From Streptomyces regalis (GTDB taxonomy: Bacteria > Actinomycetota > Actinomycetes > Streptomycetales > Streptomycetaceae): a stretch of DNA of 16,251 bases. Position 1 is the first letter of the stretch. The number at the start of each line of letters is the position of its first letter. Below the pieces are notes generated by a model, which made no database searches, was not told where the DNA came from, and worked only from the letters and a program-made list of their open reading frames with translations. The stretch covers positions 1 to 16,251 of the forward strand of contig NZ_LLZG01000065.1 in assembly GCF_001509475.1 (NCBI RefSeq), given 5' to 3'. Positions 1 to 7,089 of the stretch are shown here, in pieces. The position numbers were made by a program, and so were the translations under genes.

Positions 1-1123
1 CCCCCACCGGCGTCCGCACCGCCGTCAGCACCCCCGCGAGCAGCATCATCAGCGCTGCCGCTACCCCCAGCAGCCACACCCGGCCGTCGAGGTCCGCCAG
101 CCTGCCCAGCGTCACGGACTGGTCGGCGCCGCCGTTCAGCAGGTCGTCCAGGGGGTCCGGCAGCAGGCCCACCAGTGCCCCCGTCGCCCTGCCGTCGAAC
201 GGTACGAACAGGCCGATCGGGATGCCGAGCCACACGCCGTTCGGGGCGCCGAGCAGGGCGGCGCCGGCGATCCGCTTGGGGTGGGCGTCGCCGATCGCCG
301 CGTACGCAGCCGCCGCGAGCCCGGCCGCGACCGCCACCAGCAGCACCGTGATGAGGGCGGACGTGGCCGGCCGTACGACGCGGTGCACGGCCTCCCAGCC
401 GCGCGGCAGCGGGGTGTGGCGCGAGGCCAGCAGCGCGATCAGCAGGATGCCGGCGGACCAGCCCATGCCGCCGAGGAGCGTCGGCGCGGTGTCCACCGTG
501 AAGCCCACGGCCGCGTTCGCGTCGATGAGGTCACCGATCTGGTCGGGCAGCAGCCCCCCGATGTCTCCGATATCCCCGATGTCACCCACTCCGGGGATCT
601 CGATTCCGCCGCCGCTCCCGCCGGCGCCGGGCAGGTCGTCGAGCCCCAGCGAGCTCCCGTCGATCGTGATGACGTCGTGTCCCGCCCAGGCGAGTCCGCC
701 CAGCATCGCCACGAACAGCGCGACCACCGCCCCCGCGCGCGCGAGGAGTTCGGCCGACGCGATCACAACTCCCGCCCCTCGCAAGGACCGTAAGAAGAAC
801 CACGACAACAGCACCGCGCCGACCAGGCTCACCCCCAGTGGCGTGATCTCGATGGCGGTCGCGGCCTCCGCGCCCGTCAGCCCGAAAGCAGACACATCAC
901 CGGACGGGGTGACGGAACCACCCGCCCCAAGGGCCACCACCGCCGCGGTCATCGGGCCCAAAGAGCCCGCCGTGTCCGCCTCCAGCAGATGCAGGCCGAG
1001 TGCCGCCGTGCCCGCCATTCCGATCAACGCCCAGCTCACGGAGGCGATGGCGGACAGCAGAATGTCTCCCCAAGGCAGCCGTGCTCCGCGCCTCGCGGTC
1101 TCGACGTTCGTGGACGCGCTCAT
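1..1123 (-). CDS. Streptophobe-family integral membrane protein, C-terminus cut by window edge
   Basis: The minus-strand frame is open from an ATG at 1123 to the left edge, giving 374 codons with no stop. Hydrophobic segments lie near residues 20-46, 96-118, 128-148, 222-234, 254-278, 286-306 and 348-368. The membrane-embedded, low-complexity streptomycete character matches the streptophobe family, which has no known function. Residues 166-190 form a Gly-rich loop with repeated G-D-I triplets. A G-rich Shine-Dalgarno sequence (GGGGGG) lies about 7 nt upstream of the ATG. The gene is divergent from the FHA/ABC transporter and shares a 241-bp intergenic region with it. The family call is from remembered sequence character, not a search. 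The reading frame itself is secure. Confidence 0.8.
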   Translation of the reverse strand, partial: MSASTNVETARRGARLPWGDILLSAIASVSWALIGMAGTAALGLHLLEADTAGSLGPMTAAVVALGAGGSVTPSGDVSAFGLTGAEAATAIEITPLGVSLVGAVLLSWFFLRSLRGAGVVIASAELLARAGAVVALFVAMLGGLAWAGHDVITIDGSSLGLDDLPGAGGSGGGIEIPGVGDIGDIGDIGGLLPDQIGDLIDANAAVGFTVDTAPTLLGGMGWSAGILLIALLASRHTPLPRGWEAVHRVVRPATSALITVLLVAVAAGLAAAAYAAIGDAHPKRIAGAALLGAPNGVWLGIPIGLFVPFDGRATGALVGLLPDPLDDLLNGGADQSVTLGRLADLDGRVWLLGVAAALMMLLAGVLTAVRTPVG

Positions 1124-1364
1124 GGCAGACCCCCCGATCCGCGTCGCGGCGACTGTTCGCCGCGCATGTCCCCCTCGCGTGGATTACCACTCTCCGGACT
1201 GATTTCAACCCCGTCAACGGAACCAGTCGAAGCGCGTACGCGTGCTCCTCACAAGGCCCGACTTTCGGTCAGGGGGCGGAGCCTGAAATAGTTCCCGACG
1301 ATGTTCGACATCCCTAGACTCCCTGTGTTGGGGGTAACTCGGGGGACTACTCAGTGGGGCTGGA
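1124..1364. promoter_or_regulatory. Divergent intergenic region between streptophobe gene and FHA/ABC gene
   Basis: This 241-bp gap holds the promoters of two divergent genes. For the plus-strand gene, TAGACT at 1314-1319 fits the streptomycete -10 pattern TAnnnT. TTCCCG at 1292-1297 is a poor -35 at 16 nt spacing. A small palindrome GCGTACGC lies near 1236. No coding potential is convincing here, and no operator can be assigned. Confidence 0.35.
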
Positions 1365-3905
1365 GTGCCGGAACTCGTACTGGAATTGAACGGACGGACC
1401 TGGACGCTCGATCCGTCCAGGTCCTACACCCTCGGACGCGATCCGCAGGGCGACATCGTCTTCGACGACGCCAGAGTGTCCTGGCGGCACGCCACGATCA
1501 GCTGGAGCGGCCGTAGTTGGGTCATCGAGGACAACGGCAGCACCAACGGCACGTTCGTGCAGGGCCAGCGGATACATCAGCTGGAGATCGGCCCCGGCTC
1601 GGCCGTGCACCTGGGCAACGCGACCGACGGCCCGCGCCTGAACCTCTCCGGCACCGCGGCCGCCGTCGCCTCGCCGCAGGCCCAGCCGCAGCAGCAGCCG
1701 TACGCCGCGCAGGGCGCGGGGGCCGGCTGGGCACAGCAGGCACCGGCCCAGCAGGTTCCGCCCCAGCAGGTCCCGCAGCAGCAGGCCCCGCAGGCCGGCT
1801 GGCAGCAGCCGCAGCAGGCGGCCGCGCACATCCCGCAGCAGCAGGGCCCCGGTGGTGGCGCGGGGGCGCCGCCGGTCTACGGCGACCGCAGCCCCACCAC
1901 GTTCCACCAGTTCGCCGTCGGCCGTGTCATGCGCATCGGCCGTGCCCTGGAGAACGAGCTGGTCGTCTCCGACCTGCAGGTCTCCCGCCACCACGCCGAG
2001 TTCCACTCGACGCCCGACGGCCGCATGGAGATCCGCGACCTCGGCTCGCACAACGGCACGTACGTCAACGGCCAGCCGATCGCCAAGGGCGGCTCGCAGA
2101 TGCTGGGCCCGGCCGACATCGTCGGTGTCGGCCACTCCACGTTCCGCATCGTCGGCGACCGCCTCGAGGAGTTCGTCGACACCGGTGAGGTCTCCTTCTC
2201 CGCCCGCCATCTGACCGTCACGGTCGACGGCGGCAAGCAGATCCTCAAGGACGTCTCCTTCGGCGTCCCGGAGAAGTCGCTGATCGCGGTCATCGGACCG
2301 TCCGGCTCCGGCAAGTCGACCCTGCTCAAGGCGCTCACCGGCTACCGGCCCGCCAACCAGGGCGACGTCCTCTACGACAACCGGAACCTGTACAAGCAGT
2401 TCGCCGAGCTGCGCCAGCGCATCGGTCTGGTCCCGCAGGACGACATCCTGCACAAGGAGCTGACCGTCAAGAAGGCCCTCAAGTACGCGGCCAAGCTCCG
2501 CTTCCCCGCCGACACCACGGGCAAGGAGCGCGAGGCCCGTATCGACGAGGTGCTGCGCGAGCTGAAGCTGGACATCCACAAGGAGAAGAAGGTCACCTCC
2601 CTCTCCGGCGGCCAGCGCAAGCGCGTCTCGGTGGCCCTGGAACTGCTCACCAAGCCGTCGCTGATCTTCCTCGACGAGCCCACCTCGGGCCTCGACCCGG
2701 GCATGGACCGCGACGTCATGCAGCTGCTGCGCGGCCTCGCCGACGACGGCCGTACGGTCCTCGTCGTCACCCACTCCGTGGCCGAGCTGGCGCTGTGCGA
2801 CAAGCTCCTGGTGATGGCGCCGGGCGGTGCGGTCGCCTACTTCGGCCCGCCGGAGGAGGCGCTGAACTTCTTCGGCTACGACACCTGGGCCGACGTCTTC
2901 TCCGCCTTCGAGAACTACCGCGACTACGACTGGGCGGGACGCTGGAAGGGCTCGCAGCACTACCAGATCTACGCCGCGGACATCGACGCGATTGCTCCGC
3001 AGTCCGTACAGATGCCTCCGATGCAGGCGATGAAGCCGCCCAAGCCGCAGGGCTGGATGTCCCAGTTCCTGACCCTGGTGCGCCGCTACGTCTCGGTGAT
3101 CGCCTCCGACAAGGGCTTCCTGGCCCTGATGGTGATCCTGCCGGGCGTCCTCGGCGCGGTGAGCCTGCTCATCGACTCGGGCAAGGACCTGCTGCCGAAC
3201 CCGGCGAACCCGCAGACCGGCCGGATCATCCCGAACGGCACGGCCACCACCGTTCTGCTGATCCTCGCGGTCGGCGCCTGCTTCGCCGGCGCCGCGAACT
3301 CCGTGCGTGAGCTGATCAAGGAACGCGTGATCTACGAGCGGGAGCGCGCCACCGGCCTGTCCCGCTCGGCGTACCTGATGTCCAAGGTGTTCGTGCTCGG
3401 CATGATCACGGTGCTGCAGGGCCTGATGGTCGGCGTCATCGGCTTCGCCAGCCGGGAGATCCCCGAGGAGGGCCTGGTTCTCGGCAACCTCACGCTCCTG
3501 GAGCTCTCCCTGCCGATCATGGCGCTGGGGTTCACCTCGATGATGTTCGGCCTGATCATCTCGGCGCTGGTGAAGACGTCCGAGAAGACCATGCCGCTGC
3601 TGGTCATGTTCGCGATCATCCAGGTCGTGTTCACGGGCTGCCTGTTCGCTCTGAACGGCTCGATCGGCGTCAACCAGTTCTCGTACCTGATGCCGTCGCG
3701 CTGGGCAGTGGGCGCCGCGGGCGCCACGCTGGACTTCAACAAGATCAGCCCGCCCGGCGAGGGCGAGAGCAACGACCCGCTGTGGGAGCACACGGTCGGC
3801 GCCTGGACCCTGGACATGATCGCTCTGATCGCCCTCGGCGTGATCTGCGGCTTCTTCGTGGCCCGCTTCCTGCGTCGCCACGAGCCCGAGGTCATGCGCA
3901 AGTAG
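1365..3905 (+). CDS. FHA-FHA-ABC ATPase/ABC-2 permease fusion (Rv1747-like half transporter)
   Basis: The 846-residue protein starts with GTG. FHA domain 1 spans about residues 20-72, with the GR (24-25), S39xxH42 and NGT (61-63) binding positions. A Gln/Pro/Ala-rich linker covers about 103-165. FHA domain 2 spans about 183-245, with GR 192-193, S207xxH210 and NGT 230-232. The ABC ATPase has Walker A GPSGSGKST (311-319), signature LSGGQ (413-417), Walker B LIFLDE (433-438) and H-loop H470. The C-terminal ABC-2 permease has about six membrane segments between 585 and 835. The order FHA-FHA-ABC-permease matches mycobacterial Rv1747, a half transporter known to be controlled by Ser/Thr kinase PknF. 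By inference this protein exports an envelope component as a dimer under phosphothreonine control. A terminator follows directly. Its substrate cannot be read from sequence. Confidence 0.93.
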   Translation: MPELVLELNGRTWTLDPSRSYTLGRDPQGDIVFDDARVSWRHATISWSGRSWVIEDNGSTNGTFVQGQRIHQLEIGPGSAVHLGNATDGPRLNLSGTAAAVASPQAQPQQQPYAAQGAGAGWAQQAPAQQVPPQQVPQQQAPQAGWQQPQQAAAHIPQQQGPGGGAGAPPVYGDRSPTTFHQFAVGRVMRIGRALENELVVSDLQVSRHHAEFHSTPDGRMEIRDLGSHNGTYVNGQPIAKGGSQMLGPADIVGVGHSTFRIVGDRLEEFVDTGEVSFSARHLTVTVDGGKQILKDVSFGVPEKSLIAVIGPSGSGKSTLLKALTGYRPANQGDVLYDNRNLYKQFAELRQRIGLVPQDDILHKELTVKKALKYAAKLRFPADTTGKEREARIDEVLRELKLDIHKEKKVTSLSGGQRKRVSVALELLTKPSLIFLDEPTSGLDPGMDRDVMQLLRGLADDGRTVLVVTHSVAELALCDKLLVMAPGGAVAYFGPPEEALNFFGYDTWADVFSAFENYRDYDWAGRWKGSQHYQIYAADIDAIAPQSVQMPPMQAMKPPKPQGWMSQFLTLVRRYVSVIASDKGFLALMVILPGVLGAVSLLIDSGKDLLPNPANPQTGRIIPNGTATTVLLILAVGACFAGAANSVRELIKERVIYERERATGLSRSAYLMSKVFVLGMITVLQGLMVGVIGFASREIPEEGLVLGNLTLLELSLPIMALGFTSMMFGLIISALVKTSEKTMPLLVMFAIIQVVFTGCLFALNGSIGVNQFSYLMPSRWAVGAAGATLDFNKISPPGEGESNDPLWEHTVGAWTLDMIALIALGVICGFFVARFLRRHEPEVMRK

Positions 3906-3923
3906 TCGCCGTCGTACGACGCC

Positions 3924-3962
3924 CGAAGGGCGGCACCCCCGTCAGGTCGGTGCCGCCCTTCG
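3924..3962. terminator. Bidirectional terminator hairpin between convergent genes
   Basis: A perfect 14-bp inverted repeat (CGAAGGGCGGCACC / GGTGCCGCCCTTCG) with an 11-nt loop starts 19 nt after the FHA/ABC stop. It ends 33 nt before the stop of the convergent transglycosylase. It has no T-run, which is normal for streptomycete terminators, and its position suits both transcripts. Confidence 0.85.
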
Positions 3963-3994
3963 GCGTACGGATCAGAGGCCCGCGCCTACCTCGA

Positions 3995-4759
3995 TCAGTA
4001 CGCGCTGTTGACGTTGTCGATCGAGCCGTACCGGTCGGCCGCGTAGTTGGCGGCGGCGGTGAGGTTGGCGACCGGGTCGTACTGGCTGAAGGCCGTGCCC
4101 GAGACGTGGTACGCGTCGAAGGTCGGCTTGATGACCTGGAGCAGACCGATCGACGGAATGCCGTTCTGGGCGTTGATGTCCCAGTTGTTGATCGCGTTCG
4201 GGTTGCCCGAGGACTCCCGCATGATGTTGCGGTACAGACCGTTGTAGGTGCCCGGGATGTCGTGCTTCTTCATGATGTCCAGGGCCTCACGGATCCAGCC
4301 GTCGAGGTTGTTGGCGTAGGTCTTGGCCGCGACCGGCTTGACCTGTATGCGCTTCTCGGACCGGCTGGCGGCCTGCTTCGCCTTGCGCTCCGCCTCGGCC
4401 TTCTTCTTGGCAGCGGCGGCCTCGTGCTTGGCATGGGCAGCGGTGGCCTCGTGCTTGGCATGGGCCTCGGCGGCCTTGTGCTTGGCGTGCGCCTCGGCGG
4501 CCTTGTGCTTGGCGGCGATCTCCTCGGCCTTCACGCTGGCGCTGGCGAGCTGGTCGGTGACGCTGCCCTTGACGTCCTTGATCTGCTCATTGCTGTACGC
4601 CACCTGGCCCGTGGGGGCCTCAGCCGTGGTCGTCTGTGCGTTGCCGGGGACGGCGGAGAAGGCCAGGGCGGCGGCGCCGAGCGTGGCGGCACCGGCGACA
4701 GCGATCTTGTGCCGCTTGGTCAGCGCACGACTGAGGCGGTTGTTGGTGTTCTTGAGCAT
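3995..4759 (-). CDS. Secreted SLT-type lytic transglycosylase with a repeat-rich N-terminal linker
   Basis: The 254-residue protein has a twin-positive N-terminus and hydrophobic core (about 18-36), then an AVPGNA site, so signal-peptide cleavage near residue 41 is likely. Residues 84-119 are four 9-residue units based on KHKAAEAHA, probably a charged helix spanning or binding the wall. The SLT domain covers about 150-250, with the MRESSGNPNA motif. Glu182 is the expected acid catalyst, and the downstream GIPSIGLLQV block is typical of the fold. The predicted role is cleavage of peptidoglycan glycan strands. The gene has its own promoter candidate and a highly structured leader. RBS AGAGG lies 10 nt before the ATG. 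The family is secure; cleavage specificity is not known. Confidence 0.9.
   Translation of the reverse strand: MLKNTNNRLSRALTKRHKIAVAGAATLGAAALAFSAVPGNAQTTTAEAPTGQVAYSNEQIKDVKGSVTDQLASASVKAEEIAAKHKAAEAHAKHKAAEAHAKHEATAAHAKHEAAAAKKKAEAERKAKQAASRSEKRIQVKPVAAKTYANNLDGWIREALDIMKKHDIPGTYNGLYRNIMRESSGNPNAINNWDINAQNGIPSIGLLQVIKPTFDAYHVSGTAFSQYDPVANLTAAANYAADRYGSIDNVNSAY
4403..4510 (-). repeat. 27-bp tandem repeats encoding 9-residue KHxAAxAHA units
   Basis: Four consecutive 27-bp units encode residues 84-92, 93-101, 102-110 and 111-119 of the transglycosylase. The first two are identical at protein level (KHKAAEAHA), the third is diverged (KHEATAAHA), and the fourth breaks down into Ala/Lys. The DNA is also repetitive (for example the recurrent GTGCTTGGC), so copy number may vary between strains. 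Confidence 0.85.
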
Positions 4760-4789
4760 GACAGATGGACCTCTTCGAATAGCGCGGAG

Positions 4790-4865
4790 GTCGCTCGCTG
4801 TCCGGCGGGGGACACGGGTGCTTCCAGCACAAACGCCGCGGGCGGAACCCGCGGCGCTGAGCGAC
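4790..4865 (-). ncRNA. Structured 5' leader of the transglycosylase gene: four-way junction, candidate cis-regulatory RNA
   Basis: Read on the minus strand, four helices nest with very short linkers. The closing stem is GTCGCTC/GAGCGAC (4859-4865 with 4790-4796, 7 bp). Hairpin C is CGCCGCGGG/CCCGCGGCG (4848-4856 with 4834-4842, 9 bp, 5-nt loop). Hairpin B is GTGCT/AGCAC (4826-4830 with 4818-4822, 3-nt loop). Hairpin A is TGTCC/GGACA (4810-4814 with 4799-4803, 6-nt loop). All 26 pairs are Watson-Crick, and the junction linkers are 2, 3, 3 and 2 nt. The element ends 30 nt before the ATG, and the predicted transcription start falls at its first base. I do not recognise it as ydaO (c-di-AMP) or any other class. 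Function is inference. Confidence 0.55.
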
Positions 4866-4872
4866 GAGAGCC

Positions 4873-4902
4873 ATTCTTAGCGGCCGCAAAATTGCGTGGC
4901 AA
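4873..4902 (-). promoter_or_regulatory. Candidate promoter of the transglycosylase gene
   Basis: On the minus strand TTGCCA (4897-4902) and AAGAAT (4873-4878) are separated by 18 nt. TTGCCA matches TTGACA at five of six positions, and AAGAAT matches TATAAT at four of six. Transcription would start near 4866, exactly at the 5' strand of the leader's closing stem. Confidence 0.5.
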
Positions 4903-5058
4903 AGGTGTGAGGTACTATCCTCGATAGTGGACCCGGGAAGGGCAAATTAGGACAGACGGGACTGTATGTCCCGCTCAAAAGGGGCGTCGTTACCTACTAT
5001 GGACTTTCGTACGTGACGCGCGCCCTATGTGCGGGCTCACATCAGCCGGGTAACGGTC
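4903..5058. other. Spacer between QueA-like gene and transglycosylase promoter, with small inverted repeats
   Basis: I see no gene here. Two inverted repeats stand out. ACTATC-CTC-GATAGT lies at 4914-4928, just upstream of the transglycosylase -35 and a possible operator. CGGGAC-TGTAT-GTCCCG lies at 4957-4973 and could be a weak terminator for the QueA-like gene on the minus strand. Confidence 0.35.
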
Positions 5059-6153
5059 TCACCGGCAGTTGCTGGCGCAATGCTCTGCGTGAGGGCCCTC
5101 CGCCGGGAGGATGAGGTGCACGTCGCCGAACTCGTGCCACAGGTAGAGCCCGCGCAGCGCCGCCTCATAACTGCGGTCGATCGCCGCTCGCCCCGCGACC
5201 GCCTCCAGCATCAGCAGATGCGAGGCCTCCGGCTCGTGCAGCCCGGTCAGCAGCCCGTCCACCACCCGCACCCCGCGCTCCGGGGTGACGACGAGATCCG
5301 TCCACCCTTCACGCGCGCGTACGACCCCGTCGGCGCCCGCCGCCGACTCCACGGCCCGCACGGCCGTGGTCCCGACGGCGACGATCCGCCTTCCCCCCGC
5401 CTTCGCCGCGTTGATCAGCCGTGCCGACGCCTCCGGCACCGCGAACCGCTCCGGATACGGCGGCTCGTGCGCCTCCGCCGAGGCCACCCCGGTGTGCAGC
5501 GTGATCGGCGCGAACTGCACACCCCGGCTCACCAGCTCCGTCACCATCCGCAGCGTGAAGGGCCGCGCCGCGCTCGGCATCTCCGCGCTGCCCGTCCCGT
5601 CGGCCGACGGCAGCGCGAACACCGTCTGGTAGACGGACAGTGGCTGGTCCCGCTCCGTATAGGAGTAACGAATCGGCCGCCCGTGCTCCCGCATCAGCCC
5701 GAGGACTCCTGAGCCCCGGGGCCCGCCGACCCGCGCCCACCACAGCCGTTCGCTCCCCGCGCCCAGTGGCTCCTCAAGGACCATCCGCACACCCCCGGGA
5801 AGCCGCACCCCGGTCCCCGCAGGCCCGCCTGCACGCGCGCGCGTGGTGCCCCGCTCGTCGGGATCCCGCAGCTCGACGGCCCACCGCCCGTCGTCCCCGC
5901 GCGTCGAGAAGTGCACCACCACGTGCGCGTGCCCGATCCGCCCGTCCACCGCGGCGGCCAGCGTCTCCGACGTGTTGACGACCAGGAGATCCCCGGCCCG
6001 CAGCAGCCGCGGCAGCTCGCCGAACGCGTGGTGCGACACCTCCGTCCCACGCGACACCAGCAGCCGTACGGCATCCCGGTCCAGCCCCGGCCCACGCTGC
6101 TCGGCGGGGATCCGCGCCGACAGCTCCTCCGGCACCCGCACCGTCAGGGTCAT
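5059..6153 (-). CDS. QueA-like (SAM:tRNA ribosyltransferase-isomerase family) protein, divergent
   Basis: The 364-residue protein is within the QueA size range. Family features visible are the N-terminal RDAVRLLV block (26-33), the LLRAGDLLVVN block (50-60), the YQTVFA segment (175-180), and RRIVAVGTTAVRAVES (255-270), which is close to the QueA GTT-V-R-E signature. QueA adds an epoxycyclopentanediol precursor from SAM to preQ1-tRNA in queuosine synthesis. Two QueA hallmarks are altered. The usual GSVAAPTAGLHFT block reads GSAEMPSAARPFT (188-200), and the GLGTFxPV block reads GVASAEAH (222-229). It may therefore be a paralogue with another substrate. Its ATG overlaps the SDR stop (ATGA), so the two are translationally coupled. 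Membership is solid; QueA activity is doubtful. Confidence 0.85.
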   Translation of the reverse strand: MTLTVRVPEELSARIPAEQRGPGLDRDAVRLLVSRGTEVSHHAFGELPRLLRAGDLLVVNTSETLAAAVDGRIGHAHVVVHFSTRGDDGRWAVELRDPDERGTTRARAGGPAGTGVRLPGGVRMVLEEPLGAGSERLWWARVGGPRGSGVLGLMREHGRPIRYSYTERDQPLSVYQTVFALPSADGTGSAEMPSAARPFTLRMVTELVSRGVQFAPITLHTGVASAEAHEPPYPERFAVPEASARLINAAKAGGRRIVAVGTTAVRAVESAAGADGVVRAREGWTDLVVTPERGVRVVDGLLTGLHEPEASHLLMLEAVAGRAAIDRSYEAALRGLYLWHEFGDVHLILPAEGPHAEHCASNCR

Positions 6154-6848
6154 CGCCCTCCCTCCAGCAGGGAGGGTGCCCCGTAGCGGCCGCTCGCGGG
6201 ACGCTCGTCCAGCAACCGCAGGAAGGCCGGCACCACACTGGCCGGCGTCGGCCGCGGATCGTCGTCGTCCGGTACGGCCGCCGCATACAGGTCCGTGGCC
6301 ATGTCCCCGGGGTCCACCGCCCAGACCCGCAGCCCCGGCTCCTCCTCGCCGAGCACCGCCGCGAGATGGTCCAGGGCGGCCTTCGACGCCCCGTACCCGC
6401 CCCATGTCTCGTACGCCTCGGCGGCCGCGTCCGAGCTGACGGTGATCACCGCGCCCGTCCCGGACGCCCGCAGCAGCGGCAGCGCCTCCTGGGCCAGGCC
6501 CAGAGCGGCCACCACGTTCACCTCCAGCGCCCGCCGCAGGCCCTCCAGGGGCAGCAGGTCCAGCCGTACCAGCGGCTCGGCGCCCAGCGCGCTGGCGTTG
6601 CTCACCAGCAGATCGACGCCGCCCAGCCGCCAGGCGGCCGCTACCAGCTCGGACCTGTGCCCGGCGTCCGTGACGTCCCCCGGCACCGCCGTCACGCGCG
6701 TGCCGTACGTCTGGAGCCCGGCCGCCGTCTCCCGGAGGACCTCGGGCGTCCTCGCGTCGAGCACCAGATCCCAGCCGCGCACGGCCAGCGCCTCGGCCAG
6801 CGCCCGCCCCAGCCCCTTCGAGGCCCCCGTGATGATCGCTACCGGCAT
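6150..6848 (-). CDS. Short-chain dehydrogenase/reductase (SDR)
   Basis: The 232-residue classical SDR has the cofactor motif TGASKGLG (7-14), an NNAG-equivalent SNAS (83-86), catalytic Ser138/139, YGASK with Tyr152 and Lys156, and the PGDMATDL loop (180-187). It should be an NAD(P)-dependent oxidoreductase; the substrate is unknown. I chose the ATG at 6848 because GAGGGG lies about 9 nt upstream and the Rossmann strand begins at residue 2. An upstream in-frame ATG at 6911 would add 21 residues unlike the family. The downstream QueA-like gene overlaps by ATGA, so this is the first gene of a two-gene unit. It is divergent from the sensor-kinase operon. Confidence 0.92.
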   Translation of the reverse strand: MPVAIITGASKGLGRALAEALAVRGWDLVLDARTPEVLRETAAGLQTYGTRVTAVPGDVTDAGHRSELVAAAWRLGGVDLLVSNASALGAEPLVRLDLLPLEGLRRALEVNVVAALGLAQEALPLLRASGTGAVITVSSDAAAEAYETWGGYGASKAALDHLAAVLGEEEPGLRVWAVDPGDMATDLYAAAVPDDDDPRPTPASVVPAFLRLLDERPASGRYGAPSLLEGGR

Positions 6849-7089
6849 GACAACCGTCCCCTCGTTCCAGGCCGCCTCCGTCGGCGGTGTCCTCAACGTA
6901 GGAACCGGCACACCCGCCCCGCCTCGGACGCGGGCCGCAAAGCCGCGGGGTCCTTCGTCCTACGCCGCGCACCCGGGGCCGTTCGCCCTACGCCGCTGAA
7001 CCGGGGACCAGGGGACTAGGACCGCCGCCCTAGTCGGTAGCCGTCACAGGTCCGATCCGACTGTCACACCCCGCCGGTACCGTGAGGGC
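6849..7089. promoter_or_regulatory. Divergent promoter region between SDR and sensor kinase operons, with operator-like inverted repeat
   Basis: The 241-bp gap contains GACTAGG-N8-CCTAGTC (7014-7020 and 7029-7035), a perfect 7-bp inverted repeat. It also holds a near-repeat of CCTACGCCGC (around 6960 and 6988) and two GGGGAC motifs about 9 bp apart (around 7003-7018). TACCGT at 7078-7083 is a good -10 whose start point would fall at the kinase ATG (7090). No convincing -35 is visible at normal spacing. Confidence 0.5.

Noticed and set aside
222..1202. A 326-codon plus-strand frame opposite the streptophobe gene.
   Set aside because: The product is Pro/Ala/Ser-rich without domains, while the minus strand gives clean membrane segments and an RBS.
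1347..3881. An 844-codon open frame antisense to the FHA/ABC gene.
   Set aside because: It is the shadow of a GC-rich coding strand. Its product is low-complexity (His, Gln, Asp, Arg, Val) with no domain, whereas the plus strand encodes an intact transporter.
4790..4865. A tRNA gene, because of the cloverleaf-like fold.
   Set aside because: The loops are 5, 3 and 6 nt, there is no TTCRA T-loop or 7-nt anticodon loop, and the arm lengths do not fit.
3782..4927. A 381-codon plus-strand frame over the transglycosylase.
   Set aside because: It is Val/Leu/Gly-rich noise that crosses the terminator at 3924-3962; the minus strand encodes a recognisable secreted SLT protein.
4760..5058. A ydaO c-di-AMP riboswitch upstream of the transglycosylase.
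   Set aside because: I looked for the conserved GGGGAACC-type and GAACCCG-type blocks on the minus strand and did not find them. The leader has a different, four-way junction layout.
6849..6911. An upstream ATG start for the SDR at 6911.
   Set aside because: It adds residues ahead of the Rossmann first strand. The ATG at 6848 has a suitable RBS and matches the family N-terminus.
5059..6972. A 637-codon frame that would fuse an N-terminal extension to the QueA-like protein.
   Set aside because: The first ~270 codons are the SDR gene read in another frame (Gly/Arg/Ala-rich). The ATG at 6153 overlaps the SDR stop and begins the homologous region.
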